This document shows, one piece after another, positions 50,733-63,567 of a stretch of DNA of 64,000 bases (position 1 is its first letter; each line of letters begins with the position of its first letter). A program made the position numbers and the translations under genes. The notes under the pieces were generated by a model. That model was not told the DNA's origin. It was given only the letters and a program-made list of their open reading frames with translations, and ran no database searches. The stretch comes from Rotaria socialis (lineage: Eukaryota; Rotifera; Eurotatoria; Philodinida; Philodinidae), in the NCBI GenBank assembly GCA_905331475.1, contig CAJNYU010000124.1:1-64000 (forward strand). The letters are read 5' to 3'.

Positions 50733-51976
50733 TTAACGCTCCAACGGTGATGCATTCGCATGATTGCCATGTTTATAACGTCGCATATGAATATTCTGTT
50801 GATCATTATGATAAAGGCAACCACATTTACAACGACAATGGTACACTAGCTCTCGAAACATCCCATACAATTCATGGCGAAAACTTGACGCCGAAAAACA
50901 GTAAAGAAAAAAGTTGATTCCATGGCATGTAAATTGAATTGAATTCAAAAATATTTGAATCATATAACGATAGTTACGTTGTGTTGTTAATGCAACATTA
51001 TTGCGGAAAAATACAAAATAGATACAAGCTGGTAGAGTCAATATGACAAACGCAAATGTTACAATTATAAGTAAAGCAGTGAATTGTCGGTATCGTTCCA
51101 AATTTTTTCGATTATTTCTATTTGAACCGCCTAAATTGTGTGATCGACTTGATTTCACAGTAACATATATAATGTATGTGTTACAAATACACATGATAGC
51201 AAATGGACAAAGATTGTAAAGAACTAAATGAACCCGTTCCCATTGCGGATAAATATAATGATAATTTGTACTGGTTCTATAACACATAACTCCATTCGAC
51301 GGTGTACTATAGCCGTTTAAAAATAATATATGACTATTAACGGCAAGACAAGTTAAAGTTAGAAAAGTAAGATAATATTTAGTATATCTAATTTTTCCGT
51401 ATGACTCTTTCCATTGAAGCCAATAAAGACTAAGACAACGATCTATAAATCGAGAGAGAGAGAAAACAAAAGAAAATTTAAACGTCTTCAAATAATAAAT
51501 TTTTCTTTTTCAATGTTGTTACCTAGGCTAACGGCTGACAGACACCAACTTGATAGTTGTAAGGCAACAAATGTCATGAATGAAATTAGTCGACAATGAA
51601 CAAGAGATAAATCTTCGATATTTCCTTCAACAGGACTAATATTAAATTTATAAAAATTATTTAAATTCCATCCATATAATGATATAATGTCACATATACT
51701 AACAGCAATTAAATAGCGTACAGTTACAAAACGACGAAGATGACGCCTGAATAATACAACTATCGTTAAAACATTGCCAATAGTACCAAATATAGTAAGT
51801 ACAAGAGCGTAGATACTTAGATAATGAATAACAAATGAACGTCGTGAAATTTCTGAACGAATTAACATTTCATTTTTAACGTAAACGATGGGAATCTATA
51901 AATAGGTGAAGTCATCATCTCAAGTTATAACAAATGCTTCATTTAAACTCACGGGAACTGTGAAATTCGATGCCAT
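50733..51976 (-). CDS. rhodopsin-family GPCR, invertebrate peptide-receptor-like (368 aa)
   Basis: Three exons in matching phase: 51953-51976, 51523-51895 and 50733-51442. The small first exon gives MASNFTVP with an N-glycosylation site before a 59-bp intron. TM1 carries GTIGNVLTIVVLF, and TM2 the LIAVSICDIISL aspartate. A Cys before TM3 (VHCRLISF) can pair with the Cys in loop 2 (GVMCYRTST). The TM3 end reads DRC instead of DRY. TM6 has LTLPACIYFVF in place of the CWxP core. TM7 has INFFLYCFSASSFRHEL, where NPxxY is replaced by N-F-F-L-Y. The FFLYC-S-x-x-FR-EL ending is typical of FMRFamide/myosuppressin-type and related orphan receptors. A plasma-membrane neuropeptide receptor is likely; the ligand is unknown. 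Confidence 0.85.
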
Positions 51977-53692
51977 GATTTATGATAGACAGGAGAACAA
52001 ATGGTCGTTTAATTGTTGTGCAAGTTTTTGTAATTTACCGATTTCACTATCATTCACTTATGCACTAATATTTTCCTTCTCTTCTTTCTTCTCTTTATCG
52101 TTCCTTTTCCTTTCTTCTTCGCCTCCTTCTTCTTTGTATTGTAAGGCTTTTCTCTTGTGTGCATCACTATCTCGCTTGAATATAAACTTGTTTTGATGTA
52201 TGTAAGACAAATACATTTTGCCATAGAAATTAGCTGAATAATCTTCATTGCTAAAATTGTCAATAAAGTTATTCTTTCGAATTAACTGTCACGCATAGCG
52301 CTAATATAGTAGGCGGAAAAAATTACAACAAAGATAATAAACGATATCAAAGAGAATGTAGTGTTTTATGTTATACGGCTGTTTTCTTTTTTATATTTCT
52401 GTAACAATGAGCCAATGAAGAGGAAGAAATAAGTACAAATGTAGATTTTGAATTTTGCTGTAGTCTATTGAGACACAAACATAATCAGAACTTTATTCAT
52501 TGATTAACATTTAACATGAGAAACAAGATTGTATCACGAAATCACCGGCAAGCAATCGAATTCAAACCAGAGAGAATAACTTTTATTAAACGAACTCGAT
52601 ACTCTTTTTTTTCGTCCATGTAGTTAGACTTTCTCTTTTTTGTGTACTCAAAAAGAAAAGAGTACACTATAGAATCGGTCAGTGTGTCCGTCCGTCCGTC
52701 CGTTTATTCGATAACTCTTCACAATTACATTCGATTGAGCTGAAATTTTGTGCACAGAATTATCTCATCAATATCTAGGTCGAGTTCGAAGATGAGAAGG
52801 ATCCGTCAAGAAATGGCTGAGTTGTCGAAAAAATTGTCATTTTTGATCAGACCATCCCTGAGGGGGAGTACAGGGATTTTTCAAAAAAACATTTTCTCAG
52901 AATTATTCACAACATATATAAATCGACTCAGTTTTTAACGCTGATTCCGAATCTGATATTAGTTTTGAACTAAGTCATAGCTTTCTAACGAAACATCGCC
53001 TGAAAAACGTTTCAAAATGCACAAAAACTGCATCCAGAAATCAAATTGCCTAGTTTCTCATGATAATTTTCGTGTTCAGACATTCTAGAATGACTCATGT
53101 CGCATGCACTTTTTGCAGTACACATAACTCTCGGATGAAATCCGAAGTTTCCACATTTTTTCTTTAATAATCTCTCTGAAGCATGCAACAAAAATGTCAT
53201 CATCAAATATGAATTTGACTAGAAATTTAACACCGAATATCTTTTGGCATGATGATTCAGATAGTACTAAAAAATACATTATCTCAACTTAAAGAAAAGA
53301 ATAATAAAGAAGATCTAACAAAAACGTTAGTCTTTTCTCTTTCTTCAAACATGATTAGTCGAGTAAGGAAACAATGTTTAATGAGAAAAACACTTTCATT
53401 ATCATAAATATAATTATGTTATACATTCGTTCTTGCGTATGCTGATGAAGCTAGTTTTTTTTTATAATAGATTTTAGAGACACACAGACAGATATAGATC
53501 TAACACAGATAGCTATACAATGAGAAGAAGAAAAAGTAAAAGACTGCGCTTTCACTTGTTGATACTCGATCTTCTGCAAATCCTGATGAAAACAGCAATC
53601 ACTCTTTCGAGCATAATATAAATCTGTTTAGGGATAAGGCATCACGTCCGGATATTTCACAGCGATAAACTTCTCTTGATAATAGAGACCTN

Positions 53693-53729
<37 letters not shown>

Positions 53730-56267
53730 CCCGGAACATGAAAACATAATATGATAAATCAAAAAATATATCTCAGTTTCATTTCAAGTATTATCACTGT
53801 CTGCATCATCAATTACCGATTGTTTCAATATAGTACGTATCGAATATTGCAGATTCATGTTTTTCATGTTAAGAATGCTTGTAATTATTTTTGTGTATTA
53901 AAAATGCAAAAGAAATTCCAGATCCATTTTCGAATCTAATTCTTTGACTTTTTTCATTCATTCAACTTTTTTATACATTTATCTATGTCTATGTTAAAAT
54001 TTTAACAATAGAATGGACGATATGTCGCATCTACCAGACAAAACAAATTTTGAAGTTGAAATCGAAGCAAAAAGAACGCGGACTTTGCAGGGCTCTACTC
54101 GATTAATCACATTAGAGTACACGTTGAATGCATGACAATAACCTAATCAAATGAGTGAACATTTCTATTTTGAGAAGTTGTTTACTTGAAAAAAGCTTTA
54201 AAGTCAATTTTGTAATAAAATAGCAAACGATTACTAATTGCTTTCTCTATGCTGCCTAATCGACTGCCAGCCGAGCTACAAGTAAATCCTTAAGTATTCA
54301 GCCAAAAAGAAAACAGAAAATGAGACATGTTGTAAAATAAAATATTATTTGCATATGCTGAACAAGAGACTCCTGCAATATATAGATAAAAGCTTGAAAG
54401 AAAATGTAAAAGAGACAAGCTAATTTGAATTCAAAGAACATTTTCATGACATTAAATAGCATTCATAAAAGATCTTACACGTAAATTGATGAATTGCGTT
54501 TTTTATTATGTCGCGATGTCATACCTGTACGCGATACGCTATTGATGCTTGACACTTGCCTTCAATATCATGATAATAATATCTCATATAGGCTTATCTC
54601 CCGTTGGGGCCAGCGCTAGGGTTCACAAGCAGCCAGATTCTATCTTTTTTTCTCTTTTACAGATAGACAACGGTATCTGCACCCCATTCGTCCAACGCTT
54701 CCCCCGTTATTGATTATGGGTTGACGGTGATGTTAGGATCACGCGACCGTGCTATTTATATTGAAGTTTTGTTTTGACTCTGTATACTGACTATACGGTA
54801 TAATCGATACGCTATCGGATGAGTCATCCGGAGCAATCAGCCGTTAGTAACTTGTTGGTTTGAACACAGCACCTTGCGGATATTTTTCGAATAACATGTC
54901 CACTCGACCATGGCGACTTTTCAATGTCGTACATGACATTTTTGAAGACAAAAATTACCATCAGTCAAACAAAATACAGAACAAACATGTAAAATATTTT
55001 GTATTTGTCACGATAAAACTAACAGATGACATGGCTCATGTATCATATTATAGAAAATGGCATGCTATAGTTAATGGACATATGCGTCAATTAATAAATA
55101 TATGTTGAGTTGAGAACTTTTCTTTCATTAATGATTTGTTCAGTCACTCATCATTTTCTTCTTGAACACAATATTCCGATGAGAATACAATTTTTCTTAA
55201 TCATGATTGATTGTTTTAAATATGAACAAGTAGTAGTATCATTTTTACTGATAGATACGGAAAACTTATATGTATTTCAATTAGTTCAACTATGTTTTAA
55301 ATCAACTAATGTAAGATCTTTTTTTTCTCGAAATCTTTCTCTATGAATTTAAAAAATGACATTATTGAAACTCGAGACATAAGTCTATCATATCTTTTTT
55401 TTGTTATTATTCTTTAATCATAAAAAGTTTTTATATTGTCTCAAGAATTATTTTTACAAAAATCGAAACTTCTGACTTTTTTTAAACAAAATATTCTCAT
55501 TTGTCACATTTGAATAGACAAAATTTAATTAGAAAAATGATAAAAAGCTAATTTAACTAAAATATTGTGGATATATAAGAATGATATTTGAAGAATCCAT
55601 GTTTGACTTATTATTCTATCAGAAATGATTAATATTTTCCTTGAAAATATCTTGGTGTTTTTTTTTCGAGTAAAAATAACTGAATAGTTCCACAGAGACA
55701 AAGCTCTTTCGGTTGAGTCTGCACTGAATGAACTACGAAGTAAAATGTAGGTGTTTGGCCTTGAGTACTATTGAAACTTTCATGATTTAAAGAATAGCGA
55801 GACGTTTTATTTCAAGCTATCATCTTAAGTTGATCTCATTTTTACAAGTATTTTTATGTAAAATTATCTTTTTTTTCTGCATCATAAAGAAAATTTCCGA
55901 AATACGTTACAAAAATTGATTTCAAGCGATTATTTTTCATTCAATTGTATAGTAGAGTAAAGAAAACTGTTATCCAGAAATGCTGTTAGCAGGCCTTTTG
56001 CATATTGTTTGTTTGTTTGTTTGTTTTTTATCCAAATTAAATGTACATTTCACAGCGGAGACAATATACTCACTCCACAGAAAAAGAACGATGAATGAAA
56101 CAGACACTGCACAGTTTAAAAAGGACAAATATACGCAGAAAAAGATCAATATACACGTAGACACGTTTAAAGAAAGAAGAACTACATAGTCAAAATAAAA
56201 GACAAAGCCGAAAGAAACATGAGATGATCATAAAGATAATTGCATCGCAATGCATATAACATAAATA
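51977..56267. other. long gene-free stretch
   Basis: About 4.3 kb with no supported gene. It has a CCGT tetramer run near 52685-52703, an N plus a long C run at 53692-53728, and a few frames of 60-80 codons (54896-55108, 55110-55346) that match nothing I know. It must include the GPCR promoter. Confidence 0.55.
53692..53728. repeat. ambiguous base followed by 36-base C homopolymer
   Basis: One N at 53692 and an uninterrupted run of C from 53693 to 53728 in otherwise AT-rich DNA. This may be a true poly-C tract or an assembly or gap-closing artefact. Confidence 0.9.
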
Positions 56268-56304
56268 TTATGAGCCATTATTTATCGTCGGTGTCGTCGT
56301 TGAT

Positions 56305-56348
<44 letters not shown>

Positions 56349-58265
56349 TAAATTTTCTATTGATGTTGAATCATTAAGAAAATTGAAACAAAGTATAGTA
56401 TCGTCATGTGAGCTTGATATGATTTGAAATTCATCAAATTGTAGACGAAATACTCGTCCTGTGTGTTCAGTTAAAGTACGTATACATAAAGATGACTGAG
56501 AACGTGGATCTAATGCAGCTACTAAGTCCCAAACTTTAATTTTACCTATTCGAAATGAAAAAACAAAAAGTGAAAATTCGTTCTATTCAAAACTTTTTAT
56601 TTGCTTTATCATACCATCATATGCTCCAGACACAATTCGTTTCGAATCAAAACGAATGCAACGTACAAGTTCATCATGTCCTTCAAGTATACGCAAACAT
56701 GCACCACATTCAATATCCCAAATACGAATTGTATTATCCGATGAGCCACTGACAACAATTTTATCACGATATTGTAAACAAGCAATACCACGTTTGTGTC
56801 CTAGTAGTGTTCGAACAAATTCGCAAGTTGTTGTATCCTTTAAACAAAATCGTAGATAGATATTTTGAAAAAAGAAAAATCACTTTTCGTTTCATACCCA
56901 AACTTTAATAGTTCGATCTCCACTGGCGCTCACAATATACTTTTCATCGAAATCAACAACATTAACTGCTGCTCTATGTCCAACAAGAACACGTCGAATA
57001 TTTATATCCGTTGGTGAATTCATTTGCCAAACAGCAATCGAACGATCTTTTGAACATGTTACCATTGTACCATCGGAAAATCGAAGATGTAAAACAGCTT
57101 CACAGTGATGTAGCAATGTATTAATTAATTCTCCGGTTTTAACATTCCATACGCGTACTGTTGAATCAGATGAACCGGTAACAATAACTTTTTCATCGTA
57201 TTGTAAACATAAAACACTTCCATTATGACCTGTTAAAACTTTTGTACATTCTAGAGTTTTTCTATCCCAAATTTTAATTGTATTGTCACGAAGACCGCTA
57301 ACAATTTTTTCATCGTCATACTGTAAACAATAAACGCCTTTACTGTTTTGTGAACGACATTGGATTTTTTCTAATTGAAAACTTCCTGATCGCCAATTAG
57401 TTTCAATTTGTTCGATATCTTGAATAATTTTTGGATATAAATGACGATAGAAATCGTGCGTTTTTTGATTTTCATTTGATGCTAGTATCTGACGGAAAAG
57501 ATATTTGGTCCAACCACGACGATTAGCTAGACCTTGCCAAAGAGAATCTGATTGAACTTTACGTTCAATTAATTTCTTCCATAGCATTCCTAAGAAAAAC
57601 AACAACTTGGTCAACAATGCATTATTTTCATATTAGATCCAATTAGTGGTCTACACCGTCAAAGAAGAACGACATTAGGTTTTCTATTACTGAAATACTT
57701 TGAATCAATATACTTAGGTGATCAGAATTCTAGAGATTTTCTTTTCCCAAAGGCTGACTCTTTTCTTTTTCACAAATAAATCGATAAAATCCAAGAATTT
57801 TTAAAAGAAGTTTATAATATTCGAATGTTATTCGTCATTTTGGATTCTATTCATACCTTCCGATATCACATGATACCATTCACGACAAACGAGTTCCGTT
57901 GATCTTAAACCTTGATCATCTAAATATCCAAGAATCTTATCAGCTATGTGTTCAAGTCCACGTGCTGCTAATTGTCCAACAAAGTCTCTTTGTAACATCG
58001 GTAATAGAAAAGTATTAATTTGTCCATGTTGATGACTATGCATGTGTTTAAGAAGATTTTCAACAAAGTTTAATTGTTCACGTTCATCCCATGCAGAGAA
58101 AATTGTTAAAAATCGATCACTTGTTTCGTCATAATCTGGTGTGGAAAATTTATTCGTATGATTATTTGTCAATGTTACTAAACAGTTGGAAGATGAAGAT
58201 GAAGATGAAGATGTAAGCATTGGTGAATGTTCTTCATTGCCTGAGTTTGATGTCGTAGTTTCCAT
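56268..58265 (-). CDS. BTRC: beta-TrCP F-box/WD40 ubiquitin-ligase substrate receptor (533 aa)
   Basis: The SCF ligase subunit that binds phosphodegrons (DSGxxS type), as in beta-catenin and I-kappa-B turnover. Four exons in matching phase: 57857-58265, 56898-57589, 56615-56837 and 56268-56545. A Ser-rich N-terminus is followed by the dimerisation D-domain ([26 protein letters not shown]), the F-box ([28 protein letters not shown]) and [12 protein letters not shown]. Seven WD40 blades follow: [71 protein letters not shown] and [13 protein letters not shown]. The order and spacing match FBXW1/11 (Slimb). After the last blade the protein ends in a 14-residue threonine run encoded by an ACG repeat, then [11 protein letters not shown]. 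Confidence 0.95.
56302..56345 (-). repeat. coding (ACG)n trinucleotide repeat
   Basis: Thirteen consecutive ACG codons and one ACA, seen on the plus strand as a GTC/CGT run. They encode poly-threonine at the C-terminus of beta-TrCP. Confidence 0.9.
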
Positions 58266-59853
58266 GAATATTCAATTTGAAATGGAATTATCAAAAAAAA
58301 ATCAAACCAGTTTGTTTATTTCTATAATAGAGAACATTGGTCAGATGTTATTCGTTTCAGGGTTAACAATCAAAAACGTATCGGGAAGTAGCTATTTCTT
58401 ACTCATTTTATGAATAGGTGAGAAAAAGAACTAATCGAACTCGATGAGTAAAAGCGAATAAATATATTCACCTATGTAAGAAAGAGAAGGGGGCGTGTTT
58501 GCTCTTCAAGTGGCATCATTTTTCTTTTGTGAGACCATCAGCTGATTTCAGTAATGGAAGAAACAGAAGGAGAAGAATCAATTAAAATGAAAGAACGTAT
58601 TTATTTGGCGAACAAACAGATGACTGCCATAGAGGGCACTACTAGTAATATTATGCAATAGATTTCAATGCTGACGAAAACTTATGTTCATTTAATTATG
58701 AGTCTTCAATGAATTATTTAACAAAAGATTTTATTAAAGATTACAACTAGTGAAAAATGACTTAAAAGGTTCGCAAATAAAGATTGCTTTCTTTTTCAAC
58801 TTGTCGACGACAAAATTAAGTATTCATAGAAAAACTAGAAAGTTATGAACTTTTCTCGTCAGTTTCGCGTAGACATTCTAAGTTAAATATGAAAATTGTA
58901 ACATGTTTATTGGAGAAAAAGTAACAACAACGAAATAGTTTTATCTTGATTTTCATTGAATGTTTTAAAGTCAAAAATATGTATTTCATGTGAATCCTCA
59001 TGCATTTCTCACCAACACTAGGAAAATTAACTTCTATGGGAAACTTCTCAAAAAGACAGATTTCATCGAATAAATTTTGTTCTTTACACTACTTGCATAA
59101 ACTGTCAAAGTCGGAATTTTTATTTCGCAATGAAACGAAATCAAAACATATGAAATTTTCACCAGAAATTACTTTCATTATTAAAGGTATTTTATGTACA
59201 AAAATCAACAGCTGAAATTTGAAAACATACTTACTATGAATTTAAAAAACCCTTAACAGAGGATATTTCTTAACTTGTCTCTCCCTCTCTACATTCGTAT
59301 CTATCTATGATGATGGCGTAAAACATGAATTATTTTCTCTGTAAACGGCTAGTCAAATAGTCGATTGAAAGCTGTCTCATAATAAACTCAACTCATGAAA
59401 TGTTAGTATCCAATTTCATACGGACATACAAAACCGAAATATTTTAAGATTCCTATCTACCCACTCCTCTCGCTTATTCTTATTGTAATGTCTTTTATTA
59501 TATGGGAAATAAATTAGTCATCATGATTCATGAGTCTCTAATGTCACTTCTTTTCGAAAATCATCTGAAATAAGTTATGAATAATCTTTGGAAAAAATCT
59601 AAAATCAAAGAACAAATTTATTATCAATATCATATTATGTAAACATATACAGAATTCGAATGAAAATTCTTCTTTTTTTTTTGTTTTATTTTTCAAATAG
59701 ATATATCATGACGAGAGAAAAAAAATGAAATAGCGGTCGAGAACAAAAACAAAAAGGAAAACAGCAGAACGAACAAGACAACATAGTTTTTCTTATACAC
59801 TAGATATGACTGTACAAAAACCAAAAACATACTTTTCTATTGCATAATATCAA
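58266..59853. other. intergenic stretch, beta-TrCP/MATH-BTB gene
   Basis: About 1.6 kb of AT-rich DNA, with no gene seen. It contains the beta-TrCP upstream region and the MATH-BTB 3' region. Confidence 0.55.
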
Positions 59854-62661
59854 TCAATCATATTTTGAATATTTACTTGTTGTTAGCGTCGTCGAATGAT
59901 GATAATGATTTAAATTATTATTATTATTATTATTATTATGCTTAGCTATTGTTGTATTTGTAGTTGTTGGTGTTACGAGAGAACGAAATGCATCAATTAT
60001 TAAATGTGGATTATGTTTAGTGAAATTTATCCAATTCGCTGTTTTTGATACAGCTAATGCATTTGAACGTATAAATGCCAAAACTTGTTGTTTAAGTGCA
60101 ACATCATTGGCTTGATCGCTCACTTCAAGCATTTCAATAGCATTATCAATTTTTAATACATCGAGCATCGCAGATTTAGTTAAATCGCGTAACTCATGTA
60201 AATCATGTTGAACAGCAGCACGAAATAAATCAATGGGATTTAAATTATTATTTATTTCGTCATTTGATGTTGGTAAACGACCGGTATATATGTAAATAAG
60301 TATTGCTCGAACGGTTGATGGTTCAAGATCATCAATATATAAATCAATTGGAGGTGATTTATAATTATGAGTTGATCCATTGAGATTATTTAAACGTATT
60401 TGACTAGCGAATGATGATGAACGTGCTGCTAATACAGCTTTGTGAGTATGAAATGTAGCTAATGGTGTTATATTAGAATATTGTATATGAGATTGTTGTA
60501 AATCGTAAGTGATTTCTAGATCATTATTGTCTTGATTGTGACATGTACATAAACAATATTTTGGAGTTAATAATAATGTGGAAGAAGATGAACAAGTTTC
60601 TGATGATGATTCAAGAGAGGATGTCGAATGATCGAAAGAGAAATGATTCGTTTCAGATGAACTTTGAGCCATACGTGACAATAAAGATGTTGTTGAACGT
60701 GTTGCTCGACGCGTTAAAGAAGTTTGACATGGACGAGAATCATTAGAATCAGATTCTTTAGAAGTAACTAAAAGTAAAAGAATTTATTTAGAAAAAAAAG
60801 AACTATGGAGAAAAGTTATTCATCTACAACGTATGATAATGTGTGTTGCTCGTTTCAACACATGTGATTAAAAAAGAAATACCTGAGCCTATAGTGTGAA
60901 AGTCATTTGATAAGGCAATAGATAAAATCTAGTGAAATAGATTGTCCTCTTGATGTTTGATTAGTATGTAAATTATCAAAAGAAAAAGAAGCTGAGGTGA
61001 TATCGTACTATTCGTGTTTTAAATAATAGAACAAATTCAAATCTTAGTTTCGTTAAGATAACTAAGAGTTAAGTATAAGAGGATGCTTTCCTCAAAATAT
61101 TAGTATGTGGTTTTACCTGATGATGACTGTTCATGATGATGATGATCAAATATTCGTTCATTATTTGCTGAAATAGATTTTCTTTTTTCTGGCGCACAAT
61201 GACACGATGAGCAAGATGGATGTTGTTGCTTATTATTCAGTGATCGTTTCAATCGATTGGACTTTCGATGATCATCACTTGTAGATTGTTTTTGTTCTTG
61301 TTTTGGTATAACATGAATACGGACATCAGTAAAACGTTCATCGTCTAGAAGCGTTTTGATTTGATTTGATAGAAGTTCTAATGATTTAAAACGCTCTTTA
61401 TCATCCGTAAATAAACCAGATGCAACTGTTGGAAATGTTGATGATGCATTCGACGTATTAGAATTTGTTGTTGGTGTTGTTGTTGATGATGATGATGCTG
61501 TTGACGATGATGTTGAAGCGTGGTTTTTCGGAATATTACTTATTTGTTGTTGTTGTTGTTGTTGTTGAGCAGGATTTGGAGGTAACTGAGGAGGCAAAAT
61601 TGAGGGTGGCTGGTGATGATGATGATACTGATGAGATGAATGAATCATATCGCCTGTAGTGGTTTCTTTTTCATCGACTAATATTACACGAACATAAACA
61701 CGAAGGCGATCATCGGTTAAAAGGTCATTGCGACGAGAATTTAAATAGTTTCCATCAAGAAATTCTTGAGAGATAAAAAACAAAAGACAGAATGAAGAAA
61801 TTTTGTTTTAAAATAATTATGTTTACCTGAGTAACCCCAATCATTTCCGGAGGAAAATGTGTGAAAATTTGTGGATCGTAACATAACAAGTTCATTATTT
61901 CGACTGACAACACTAAATTCAGCTTTTGCTTTTATATTCGGCATTGTACCACTGACATATTTAAGAAATATTGCAATATTATTGTTCGTATGTTGTTTTT
62001 CATTTAAACCACGCGGATATAATTTTAAACTCCAATGAGTATTGGAATAAGGGGTATTAACAGGTGAAAATGTTTCAGATTGGAGACAAGTAAAATTAGA
62101 ATCTTCAACATACGATGACAAATAACTTAAAAGAAAAATATATATTTAGTTAGAATTAAGTTTTCTACTATTTGATTCGGTCGAATATTAGCGTTACAAT
62201 TCAAGACGAATGGATTTAAGCTTAACAATGACCATAGTTCTCATCAATCTCACAAAAACAAGGAAATCTGAAGGAGTTTTGATAAACGATGCTATACAAT
62301 TTTAAAATAATCCCATACATTTCGATGTATCAAAATTTTCTCCTCCAGTCTATAATTATGTTGGCTACCGTTTGAAAGAGTATTCTTAAGAAAGAAATGT
62401 ATCATTACGGAACAGGAAGTTATCTTACTTAATAATCCATAAATGTGAAAATGAACATAAATGACGTTCAGTTCGTGATGATGAATCTGATTCGGCAAAA
62501 GTACGTTTATGACTCTGTCGAACAGTTGCAGTTGAACCCGATGGCTGTGCTGATGTTGATACCATTGATGTTGAATTTAATGTTGCTGTATTCGTATTTG
62601 TTGTTGTAGATGATGAATTTGCATTAGCTGACGTTCGATTATTGTTACTGTTATTTTCCAT
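59854..62661 (-). CDS. SPOP-like MATH-BTB protein with an insertion in the BTB domain (697 aa)
   Basis: A probable CUL3 ubiquitin-ligase substrate adaptor. Four exons in matching phase: 62429-62661, 61827-62125, 61117-61764 and 59854-60767. An Asn/Ser/Thr-rich N-terminus leads into the MATH domain, split over exons 1-3 (CSFSHLWIIN, THWSLKLYPRGLNE, SGNDWGYSGEF, LLTDDRLRVYVRVILVD). The degron-groove tryptophan (DWG) is present. A His/Gln/Ser-rich linker follows. The BTB starts LLDDERFTDVRIHV and resumes at FHTHKAVLAARSSSFASQI, then IDDLEPSTVRAILIYIYTGRLP, so roughly 150 residues interrupt it. The 3-box/BACK-like end has AIEMLEVSDQ and HPHLIIDAFRSL, as in SPOP. The tail is poly-Asn. Orthology to SPOP itself is uncertain given the insertion. 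Confidence 0.87.
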
Positions 62662-62874
62662 ATTACTTCAATTTTCAATTTTCTTTTTTTTTGTAATATT
62701 ACATATTCAAATATTTGTCATTCAAAATAAAAAATCTAAAAATCAAATCCCCTAAAATCATTTGGAATTTAACAACCCTAAATTGAAAGACTAAAACAAT
62801 AATATTTTATTTAATTGGAATATTTTGTAAGTATTGTGTAAAAATGAAATTATCTAATTGGAAGCAATTGCTGT
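62662..62874. other. short spacer, MATH-BTB/adenosine kinase
   Basis: 213 bp between the MATH-BTB start codon and the adenosine kinase stop codon on the same strand. AT-rich, no recognised motif. Confidence 0.5.
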
Positions 62875-63017
62875 TTAGACAACGAATGTTGTTGGATCAA
62901 AAAATGGTTTATCAGGAAATGTGCAACCCGACTGTTGAATACATTCGAATGCACAATAAGCACCGGCTTGAATAGCTTCTTCATGAGTTTTACCAAGAGA
63001 CAAATAAGCAAGAAAAC
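62875..63017 (-). CDS. ADK: adenosine kinase, last exon only (partial)
   Basis: A 143-nt terminal exon with an AG acceptor at 63018-63019, entering in phase 1. It encodes (G)GFLAYLSLGKTHEEAI, QAGAYCAFECIQQSGCTFPD and KPFFDPTTFVV-stop. This matches the C-terminus of adenosine kinase (the GGFL helix after the DTNGAGDAF catalytic motif, then xGCTFPEKP). The catalytic exon and the rest of the PfkB-type kinase are not found between 63018 and 64000, so they lie beyond the right edge behind an intron of at least about 980 bp. The enzyme phosphorylates adenosine to AMP in cytosol or nucleus. Confidence 0.85.
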
Positions 63018-63567
63018 CTAAAATCAATTAATTAATAAATTTATTATTTTATACTATAGAGTATCTCAGATCTAAAAATGTCCATCTTGACAGTTGTCTT
63101 CAATTAGCTATGGCTTTAATATCTGACATTATACTAATCAAACGATTTTTAAAGCGTAACCATACGTAAATTTTCGCTTCCAATTGAAATATCTACGCTA
63201 CAGAAGAAAAACAAATTTTGTTTTATGTGTAAACTTTCCTATATAGTACCGTTATCTCATTTATTTTAGACATACGGTTAATATGTAGAGCTATTTCTAA
63301 GTCTAATAAGAAACATACATTCCAGTCAATCAACTGCAGGTAATGTTCTATGATTGACGACAAGTATCAAAACAAATTTAAAATGACTGATAACATACTG
63401 TGTTGCTGTTCTGGTTTTTCTCTTATCATCTAATCTTGTATACATACATTTGTCGTTACTAACATTATACAAAGAAAAACGATCCTACGAGGGAACGTTT
63501 TCAAGTGATACCAACCATCCGGGTTCATATTGTGCTCATAAGTAGGATCCAGTGAGACTAGAAAAGT

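Noticed and set aside
54860-55346. Two consecutive plus-strand frames (82 and 78 codons) that might form one broken gene
   Set aside because: No recognisable domain, no splice join that restores one frame, AT-rich composition. I cannot support a gene or pseudogene.
56281-56350. GTC/CGT run considered as a noncoding microsatellite
   Set aside because: On the minus strand it is in frame with the last WD40 exon of beta-TrCP and is followed by a stop, so it is annotated as coding.
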